A stretch of 64,000 nt of DNA from Trueperaceae bacterium (GTDB taxonomy: Bacteria > Deinococcota > Deinococci > Deinococcales > Trueperaceae), in assembly GCA_036381035.1 (NCBI GenBank), contig DASVDQ010000014.1:1-64000 (forward strand). Reading direction: 5' to 3'. Below are positions 58,658 through 64,000 of this stretch, piece after piece. Position 1 is the stretch's first letter. The number at the start of each line of letters is the position of its first letter. A program made the translations under genes and the position numbers. The notes beneath the pieces are model-generated. The model saw only the letters and a list, made by a program, of their open reading frames with translations, did no database searches and had not been told where the DNA came from.

Positions 58658-60643
58658 GTGCGAGTAGTGCTACCCGACGGCAAGGACCTCGAGCTGCGAG
58701 CCGGCGCCACCGGCGCCGAGCTGGCGGCCGCGATCGGTCCCGGGCTGGCCAAGGCGGCCCTGGGCGTGAAGGTGGACGGCAGGCTTTCTGACCTGCAGTC
58801 GACGGTCCCGGACGGCGCCCAGGTCACGGTCGTCACCCGCAAGGACCCCGACGCGATCCGCCTCCAGCGGCACACGCTGGCCCACGTGCTGGCGCAGGCC
58901 GTGCGCGAGCTGATGGTCGCCGAGGGCTACCCGGCGTCGTCCGTGAAGATGGGCGTGGGCCCGGTCATCGAGAACGGCTTCTACTACGACTTCGACCTGC
59001 CGCGCAGCCTTACCCCGGACGACCTCGAGCGGCTCGAGGCGCGCATGCGCGAGATCGTCGCCGCCGACCTGCCGCTGCGGAAGTACGCCCTGCCGCGCGA
59101 GGAGGCCCTCGCGCGCTACGAGCGGCAGGGCGACCCTTACAAGCTCGAGCTGATCAGGGACCTGCCGGAGGGCGAGCAGATCACCTTCTACGAGCAGGGC
59201 GGGGAGGAGGGCTTCACCGACCTCTGCCGCGGGCCGCACGTGCCCTCGACGGGCGCCGTGACGCCCCACTTCAAGCTGATGAGCGTGGCGGGGGCGTACT
59301 GGCGCGGCGACGAGTCCCGGCCCATGCTCCAACGCGTCTACGGGGTGGCCTTCGCGACGAGGGAGGAGCTCGAGCACCACCTGTGGCAGCTCGAGGAGGC
59401 GAAGAAGCGCGACCACCGGCGCCTCGGCGCGGACCTCGACATCTTCGTCCTCGACGAGGACGTGGGCCCCGGGCTGCCGCTGTGGCTGCCGCGCGGGGCG
59501 GTGATGGTGGAGGAGATCGAGCGCCTCGCCAAGGAGGTCGAGCTCGAGGCCGGCTACGAGCGCGTGCGCTCGCCGCACCTCGCCAAGCAGCGCCTCTACG
59601 AGATCTCGGGACACCTGGCGCACTACCACGACTCGATGTACCCGCCCATGGAGCTCGACGACGGCGAGCGGTACTACGTCAAGCCCATGAACTGCCCGTT
59701 CCACCACAAGATCTACGCGGCCCGGCCGCGGAGCTACCGCGACCTGCCGCTGCGCCTGGCCGAGTACGGCACCTGCTACCGCTACGAGGACTCCGGCGCG
59801 CTGATGGGCCTGCTGCGCGTGCGCTCGATGCAGATGAACGACGCCCACATCTACTGCACCGAGGAGCAGTTCGAGCAGGAGTTCCTCGGGGTCGTCGACC
59901 TCTACCTGCGCTACTTCGAGCTCTTCGGCATCGAGAGCTACGAGATGCGCCTCTCGAAGCACGCGCCCGCGGAGCTGGGCAAGAAGTACGTGGACGAGCC
60001 CGAGCTGTGGGTGAGGACCGAGGACATGGTCAGGGACGTGCTGACCAAGGCCGGGGTGCCGTTCGTCGAGGAGGAGGACGAGGCGGCGTTCTACGGGCCG
60101 AAGATCGACGTGCAGATCAGGAGCGCGATCGGCCGCGAGTTCACGCTGGCCACGAACCAGGTCGACTTCGCGCAGCCCTCGCGCTTCGGCCTCACCTACG
60201 TCGACGAGAACAACGAGCGCAAGGTGCCGCTCTGCCTCCACCGCGCGCCGCTCTCGACGCACGAGCGCCTCATCGGGTTCCTCATCGAGCACTTCGCCGG
60301 CGACTTCCCGGTCTGGCTCGCGCCCGAGCAGGTGCGCCTGGTGCCCATCGCCGACAGGCACGTGCCCTACGCCAGGAGCCTGAGGGAGCGCATGCTCGCC
60401 GCCGGCCTCCGCGCCGAGGTCGACGAGAGCAACGAGCGCATGAACGCGAAGATCCGCGACGCCGAGCTCTACAAGGTGCCGTACATCGCCGTCGTGGGCG
60501 ACGCGGAGGAGGGGGCGGGCACCGTGTCGTTCCGCAGCCGCCGGGAGCCGGAGCGCAAGGGCGTGCCGGCCGAGGCGTTCATCGCCCACCTCCAGGACGC
60601 GCACAGGCGCCGCCTGCTGCAGGTCGAGCCGATAGCGGTCTGA
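58658..60643 (+). CDS. thrS: Threonine-tRNA ligase
   Basis: This class II synthetase of 661 residues has the order: TGS domain (about 1-62: RVVLPDGKDLELRAGATG), second additional domain for editing (about 63-230: LQRHTLAHVLAQAV, GPVIENGFYYDFDL), catalytic core (about 250-540) and anticodon-binding domain (about 545-650: LVPIADRHVPYARSLRERML). Catalytic zinc ligands are in VKPMNCPFHHKIY and LHRAPLSTHERLIGFLIEHF; motif 2 RYEDSGALMGLLRVRSM follows. Start GTG 58658 has GAGGTG before it; GTG 58649 is in frame and possible. The editing histidines are intact. It is alone in its unit. Confidence 0.96.
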   Translation: MRVVLPDGKDLELRAGATGAELAAAIGPGLAKAALGVKVDGRLSDLQSTVPDGAQVTVVTRKDPDAIRLQRHTLAHVLAQAVRELMVAEGYPASSVKMGVGPVIENGFYYDFDLPRSLTPDDLERLEARMREIVAADLPLRKYALPREEALARYERQGDPYKLELIRDLPEGEQITFYEQGGEEGFTDLCRGPHVPSTGAVTPHFKLMSVAGAYWRGDESRPMLQRVYGVAFATREELEHHLWQLEEAKKRDHRRLGADLDIFVLDEDVGPGLPLWLPRGAVMVEEIERLAKEVELEAGYERVRSPHLAKQRLYEISGHLAHYHDSMYPPMELDDGERYYVKPMNCPFHHKIYAARPRSYRDLPLRLAEYGTCYRYEDSGALMGLLRVRSMQMNDAHIYCTEEQFEQEFLGVVDLYLRYFELFGIESYEMRLSKHAPAELGKKYVDEPELWVRTEDMVRDVLTKAGVPFVEEEDEAAFYGPKIDVQIRSAIGREFTLATNQVDFAQPSRFGLTYVDENNERKVPLCLHRAPLSTHERLIGFLIEHFAGDFPVWLAPEQVRLVPIADRHVPYARSLRERMLAAGLRAEVDESNERMNAKIRDAELYKVPYIAVVGDAEEGAGTVSFRSRREPERKGVPAEAFIAHLQDAHRRRLLQVEPIAV

Positions 60644-60684
60644 GGTCCCGCGGCCGCGGGGCGGTCCGCGACGCGCCGGGACCT
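60643..60684. terminator. Possible hairpin between thrS and the cytoplasmic cyclophilin
   Basis: AGGTCCCG (60643-60650) pairs with CGGGACCT (60677-60684), with a GC-rich internal part that can fold further. No U-run follows on either strand, so this is a weak call. Confidence 0.35.
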
Positions 60685-60733
60685 GCTGGGCGCCACGTGC
60701 CCCGGGCCCCCGAGCCCGGCGCCGACGCGGCGC

Positions 60734-61309
60734 TCAGGCCCGCGCGGCCAGGATCGTGACCCTCTCCATCACGTCGGGTTCTGGACCGAACGGTCTAGCC
60801 GGGTCGATGCGCTGGATCCTGTCGAGCACGTCCTCGCCCTCGATGACGCGGCCGAAGACGGTGTGCTTGCCGTCGAGCCACGGCGTGGGCACGAACGTGA
60901 TGAAGAACTGCGAGCCGTTCGTGCCGGGGCCGGCGTTGGCCATGCTGACGACGCCCTTGCCGTCGTGGCGCAGGTGGTCCCTGAACTCGTCGGCGAACTC
61001 GTAGCCGGGCCCGCCGGTCCCCGTGCCGGTCGGGTCGCCGGTCTGGGCCATGAAGTCCTCGAGCACGCGGTGGAACCGCACGCCGTCGTAGTAGCCGTTG
61101 AGCGCCAGGAACACGAAGCTGTTCACCGTCACGGGCACGTCGTCCTGGAACAGGTCGATGACCAGGCGGCCCTTGCTGGTGTCGATGACCGCTCGGTAGT
61201 CGACGCCGGGCTCGAGCACCTGCTCGGCCCCGGGGAAGCGCGTGCGCCTCTCGGGCGAGAGGCGCTCCACGGGCTCGTAGCCGGACGCGCCGGCGCTGCT
61301 GTCGGTCAT
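60734..61309 (-). CDS. Cytoplasmic cyclophilin-type peptidyl-prolyl isomerase
   Basis: This 191-residue protein speeds cis-trans isomerisation of proline peptide bonds. The cyclophilin core (about 38-188) shows [28 protein letters not shown] (about 44-71), [37 protein letters not shown] and [15 protein letters not shown]. The catalytic arginine is in FHRV. There is no signal peptide. ATG 61309 has AGGAGGA upstream. It lies 28 bases downstream of a membrane-anchored paralogue, likely the same transcript and a tandem duplication. Confidence 0.95.
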   Translation of the reverse strand: MTDSSAGASGYEPVERLSPERRTRFPGAEQVLEPGVDYRAVIDTSKGRLVIDLFQDDVPVTVNSFVFLALNGYYDGVRFHRVLEDFMAQTGDPTGTGTGGPGYEFADEFRDHLRHDGKGVVSMANAGPGTNGSQFFITFVPTPWLDGKHTVFGRVIEGEDVLDRIQRIDPARPFGPEPDVMERVTILAARA

Positions 61310-61337
61310 GCCGTCCTCCTCCTGTGGGCGCGGCGGG

Positions 61338-62279
61338 TCACTCCGTCGCGGGCTTCGCGCCCACGACGACCTCCTCGATCATGTCGGGCTGCGGGTAGAA
61401 CCCGTACGCCGGACGCTCGCCCACCGCACCGAGGACCCCGCGGTAGCCGGCTATCGAGAACGACTGGCCGGCCACGGGCTCGGTGCCGAGAGCCTCCTCG
61501 ACCGCGTCGCCGACGGTCTGGCCCGCGTCGCCGGGTAGCTCGATGCCCTTCTCGGCGAGGCTCTCCAGCGTGTCGTCGGGGTAGGCGATGGCGTCGGGAC
61601 GCTGCGGGTCGATGCGGGTGATGGCGTCGAGGACCTCGTCGCCCGCGAGGACGTGCCCGAAGATCGTGTGCGCGCCGTCGAGCCAGGGGGTGGCGTCGAA
61701 CGTGATGAAGAACTGCGAGCCGTTGGTGCCAGGCCCCGCGTTCGCCATCGCGAGCACCCCGCGTCCGTCGAAGGTCAGGTCGTCGACGATCTCGTCCTCG
61801 AACGTGTAGCCGGGCCCGCCCATGCCGGTGCCCGACGGGTCGCCGGTCTGCGCCATGAAGCCGTCGATCACGCGGTGGAAGGGCACGCCCTCGTAGTAGC
61901 GGTTGAGGGCGAGGAAGACGAAGTTGTTCACCGTCACCGGCGTCCGGTCCTCGTAGAGGTCGACGAGGATGTCGCCCTTCGTCGTGCGGATCAGCGCCAC
62001 GTAGTCGAGGCCGTCCTCGAGCGCGTCGCCGGCCGCCTCGAAGACGCGGCGCGGCTCCTCGCTGACGAAGCCGACCTGCTCGAAGCCCTCCGGCAGCGCG
62101 ACGCCCGCCTGCTCCTCCTCGGCGGGCGGGGCCGCGGCGGCGTCCTCGCCCAGGGGCGCGCCCTGCTGAGCGGCCACCTGCGCGGCGACGAGGTCGGCCC
62201 TGGCCTGGGCGGAGCGGTTGCGGGCCACCCAGAAGCCGCTGACCACGATCAGCGCGGTGGTCAGCAGCAGGGCGATCAC
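61338..62279 (-). CDS. Membrane-anchored cyclophilin-type peptidyl-prolyl isomerase
   Basis: This 313-residue protein has an N-terminal signal-anchor helix ([20 protein letters not shown]), an Ala/Gln-rich stalk (about 25-60), and a cyclophilin domain (about 85-285: [49 protein letters not shown]). An insert near residues 215-275 before the last strand ([10 protein letters not shown]) is absent from the neighbouring cytoplasmic paralogue. It should act outside the membrane. GTG 62279 is chosen because it overlaps the stop of an upstream leaderless mini-ORF (GTGA); the in-frame GTG 62285 is an alternative. Confidence 0.88.
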   Translation of the reverse strand: MIALLLTTALIVVSGFWVARNRSAQARADLVAAQVAAQQGAPLGEDAAAAPPAEEEQAGVALPEGFEQVGFVSEEPRRVFEAAGDALEDGLDYVALIRTTKGDILVDLYEDRTPVTVNNFVFLALNRYYEGVPFHRVIDGFMAQTGDPSGTGMGGPGYTFEDEIVDDLTFDGRGVLAMANAGPGTNGSQFFITFDATPWLDGAHTIFGHVLAGDEVLDAITRIDPQRPDAIAYPDDTLESLAEKGIELPGDAGQTVGDAVEEALGTEPVAGQSFSIAGYRGVLGAVGERPAYGFYPQPDMIEEVVVGAKPATE

Positions 62280-62362
62280 CCGCACGCCGGCCGCCCCCGC
62301 CTCGTGAGGTGCCCGCCGGCGCGCGCGCCGGCGGCGTGAAGCTGCTCTAGGTCTCTCGGCAT
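62276..62362 (-). CDS. Leaderless 28-codon upstream ORF before the membrane cyclophilin
   Basis: ATG 62362 begins exactly six bases after a TACACT box and opens a 28-codon frame ([17 protein letters not shown] at the start, RPACG at the end). Its TGA overlaps the cyclophilin GTG as GTGA, the same junction used between real genes in this window. It may be a coupling or control ORF rather than a functional peptide. No homology is recognised. Confidence 0.4.
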   Translation of the reverse strand: MPRDLEQLHAAGARAGGHLTRRGRPACG

Positions 62363-62368
62363 CGGCCA

Positions 62369-62374
62369 AGTGTA
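62369..62374 (-). promoter_or_regulatory. Leaderless-type -10 box before the cyclophilin mini-ORF
   Basis: TACACT on the minus strand, six bases before ATG 62362. Confidence 0.45.
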
Positions 62375-62461
62375 CTCGCCACCGGCCACGCGAGCCCCGG
62401 CGCCGCGACACCGGGACACGCCGCGGGCACGCTCGGGCCGGCGGACCCTCCCCGCCGCGTA

Positions 62462-62496
62462 AGAGCGCCGTAAGAATGGGGCGAGAGCGCCGTAAG
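62462..62496 (+). repeat. 13-base direct repeat upstream of the pilT promoter
   Basis: AGAGCGCCGTAAG occurs at 62462-62474 and again at 62484-62496, start-to-start 22 bases, about two helical turns. The second copy covers the expected -35 position of the pilT promoter. This is the arrangement of a tandem response-regulator or activator site. Confidence 0.6.
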
Positions 62497-62507
62497 TCCC
62501 GCGAAGT

Positions 62508-62513
62508 TAGGTT
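62508..62513 (+). promoter_or_regulatory. Leaderless-type -10 box of pilT
   Basis: TAGGTT is followed by six bases and ATG 62520. Confidence 0.5.
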
Positions 62514-62519
62514 CGCCAC

Positions 62520-63656
62520 ATGCGCTTCAACGACCTACTGAAGCAGGCGGTGGACGCCGGCGCGTCCGACGTGCACCTGCACGTGCCGCTGCCCGTGATG
62601 ATGCGTGTCAGCGGCCGCCTCAAGCCCATGAACGACGTGGGGCTGACGCCACGGGCGACCGAGGCATTGCTCGACCTGATGTGCAACGAGCAGCAGCGCG
62701 CCCAGTTCGACGCGAAGCAGCAGGTCGACCTGGCCTACAGCGTCCCCGGCCTCGGCCGCTTCCGCGTGAACCTGTTCAGGCAGCGCGGCTCCGTGAGCGC
62801 GGTGCTGCGCATCATCAACTCGGACGAGAAGGCCCTCCAGGTCGTCAACCTCCCGCAGGACACCATCGACTACTTCAAGAACCAGGAGAAGGGCCTCGTC
62901 CTCGTGACCGGCCCGACCGGCTCGGGCAAGTCGACCACCCTCGCCCGCATCCTCGACGAGATCAACTCGACCCACGCGAAGATGATCGTGACGGTCGAGG
63001 ACCCGATCGAGTACCTGCACCGCGCCAAGCGCTCGATCGTAGTGCAGCGCGAGCTGGGCATGGACGCGCCGTCGTTCTCGGAGTCGCTCGTCGCCGCGAT
63101 GCGCCAGGACCCCGACGTGATCATGATCGGCGAGATCCGCGACCACGCCACTGCGGCCGCGGCGCTGTCGGCGGCCCAGACCGGGCACCTCGTCTTCAGC
63201 ACGCTCCACACGCAGGACTCGGTGCGGACCATCAACAGGATGATCGAGCTGTTCCCGCCGCACGAGCGCGAGACGGCCCGGATCCTGTTCGCCGAGTCCC
63301 TAGTCGGCATCGTCTCGCAGCGCCTGCTGCCGCGCGTGGGCGGCGGGCGCGTGGCGGCCACCGAGATCCTCAAGGGCACGCTGCGCGTCAAGGACCTCAT
63401 ACGCGACGAGGAGCGCACGCCCGAGCTCTACGACGTGCTCAAGGAGGCGCGCCTCGACGGCATGCAGTCCTTCGACGACCACCTCGCCGAGCTCTACGCC
63501 CAGGGCATCATCGACTACGAGACCGGCTACACCGCCGCGACGAGCAGCCAGGCCTTCAAGATGGCCGCCACCCAGGTGGAGGTCATGCGGCAGACGCAGA
63601 CCGAGGCGACGCGGCAGACGCAGGCCGAGGGAGCGCGCCACACCCAGGCGTCGTGA
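62520..63656 (+). CDS. pilT: Type IV pilus retraction ATPase PilT
   Basis: PilT is the hexameric ATPase that depolymerises type IV pili for twitching and DNA uptake. The 378-residue protein has the N-terminal domain opening [17 protein letters not shown] and Walker [11 protein letters not shown] (K137). The Asp box [11 protein letters not shown], Walker [13 protein letters not shown] and His box [17 protein letters not shown] follow, as does the C-terminal AIRNLIR-like region (here [16 protein letters not shown]). After residue 355 it has a tail of three eight-residue repeats rich in Gln and Thr. ATG 62520 has a -10 box six bases upstream and a direct repeat before that. It fits with MglA/MglB and DprA in the same window. 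Confidence 0.95.
   Translation: MRFNDLLKQAVDAGASDVHLHVPLPVMMRVSGRLKPMNDVGLTPRATEALLDLMCNEQQRAQFDAKQQVDLAYSVPGLGRFRVNLFRQRGSVSAVLRIINSDEKALQVVNLPQDTIDYFKNQEKGLVLVTGPTGSGKSTTLARILDEINSTHAKMIVTVEDPIEYLHRAKRSIVVQRELGMDAPSFSESLVAAMRQDPDVIMIGEIRDHATAAAALSAAQTGHLVFSTLHTQDSVRTINRMIELFPPHERETARILFAESLVGIVSQRLLPRVGGGRVAATEILKGTLRVKDLIRDEERTPELYDVLKEARLDGMQSFDDHLAELYAQGIIDYETGYTAATSSQAFKMAATQVEVMRQTQTEATRQTQAEGARHTQAS
63585..63653 (+). repeat. 24-base tandem repeat encoding the PilT tail
   Basis: Nearly three copies of a 24-base unit encode [16 protein letters not shown] and ARHTQAS (residues 356-378). The copies differ mostly at codon positions that alter one or two residues. Confidence 0.7.
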
Positions 63657-63755
63657 CCCTCGCCCGGCCGGCGAGCGCCAAGCGGTACGCCGGCCCCCGC
63701 CCCCAGGGCGGCAGCGACAGATAGGCCCCTAGCGCCTACCGGGGGGTGACGCGCT

Positions 63756-64000
63756 TCAGAAGGGCACCTCGACCGGCGCCTCCCTGGCGGAGCGCCGGTC
63801 GAGGCCGTTCCTGGGCCGGTGCGCGATCAGCGCGTGCTTGTCGACGGTGAGCGTGGCCCTGAGCCACGGGCAGGTGGCCCTCAGCTCCTCGAGGCGCGAG
63901 GCGTCGACCGACGCGCCGTCGACCTGGTAGAGGTAGCGCCCGTCGTCGGTGGCGACCTCGAGCCGCACCGGCGTGCGTCCGCCGAGCTCGTCGAGCGCCG
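63756..64000 (-). CDS. Unidentified protein, C-terminal 81 residues only (5' end beyond window)
   Basis: The minus-strand frame is open through the window edge at base 64000 and reads ALDELGGRTPVRLEVATDDG, then YLYQVDGASVDASRLEELRATCPWLRATLTV (about residues 23-53 of the visible part), closing EAPVEVPF. The inner GTG at 63968 is not needed as a start because the frame continues upstream with similar codon use. I do not recognise the family. It is convergent with pilT across a 99-base gap that shows no clear terminator. Confidence 0.6.
   Translation of the reverse strand, partial: ALDELGGRTPVRLEVATDDGRYLYQVDGASVDASRLEELRATCPWLRATLTVDKHALIAHRPRNGLDRRSAREAPVEVPF

Overview
The window is very GC-rich and densely coded. 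Most genes sit in long same-strand runs whose start and stop codons overlap by 1-8 bases (TGATG, ATGA or GTGA junctions). GTG starts are common. At least ten transcription units have a -10 box of the form TANNNT only 5-8 bases before the start codon, which is the layout of leaderless mRNAs. That habit, together with MglA/MglB, PilT, split glycine decarboxylase and a FloA-PhoH-PgpH-YbeY-DgkA-Cdd run, points to the Deinococcota, most likely a Trueperaceae-like relative. This assignment is an inference; no marker rRNA is present.

Layout. 1-1872: C-terminal 623 codons of the large glutamate synthase subunit (5' end outside the window). 2007-13095: one plus-strand operon for a phage-tail-like contractile injection system (CIS): DUF4255/Pvc16-like cap, sheath, tube, a disordered protein, LysM hub adaptor, VgrG-like spike, PAAR-like tip, gp25, a gp47/J-type baseplate protein fused to a beta-propeller, tail protein I, a membrane PASTA protein and a lipoprotein. 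No AAA+ ATPase, tape measure, capsid, integrase or lysis gene accompanies it. 13151-16193: minus-strand membrane protein, Ser/Thr kinase with a PQQ-type propeller, and a small ribbon-helix-helix protein, divergent from murA (16370-17665), whose promoter carries a perfect palindrome. 17733-24130: minus operon hisC-hisB-hisH-SPOR protein-rapZ-yvcK-membrane protein.

24178-26301 encodes a secreted TPR protein. 26366-33921 is a minus operon nfeD-floA-repeat protein-phoH-pgpH-ybeY-dgkA-cdd that matches the Bacillus yqeZ-yqfA-...-cdd order. Then come tRNA-Trp, an A-type Fe-S carrier (plus), gcvT-gcvH-gcvPA-gcvPB (minus), mglB-mglA (minus), a DUF805 protein, tRNA-Met(CAU), a PAS/GAF/LuxR regulator, a zinc-ribbon protein and tRNA-Leu(UAA).

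44345-47625 holds a sugar-type solute-binding protein, an AdoMetDC-like protein and glpK. dprA and cysS follow. 50894-52398 (plus) has an IMPACT/YigZ protein and a lipoprotein. 52440-55983 (minus) is a three-gene membrane module of unknown role. The rest holds a NAGPA-type glycosidase, an AroE-like protein, thrS, two cyclophilins (one cytoplasmic, one membrane-anchored and preceded by a leaderless mini-ORF), pilT, and a partial minus-strand gene running off the right edge.

How the parts fit: wall and envelope control (MurA, YvcK, RapZ, SPOR, FloA/NfeD, PgpH, DgkA) is concentrated between 16 and 34 kb, next to the CIS locus. The CIS operon itself ends in genes for a peptidoglycan-binding membrane protein and a lipoprotein, which suggests a cell-anchored machine. 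No stretch longer than about 300 bases lacks a gene; the intergenic spaces (mostly 80-235 bases) hold the promoters, hairpins and tRNAs listed below. I saw no CRISPR array, insertion sequence, rRNA, integrase or attachment site.
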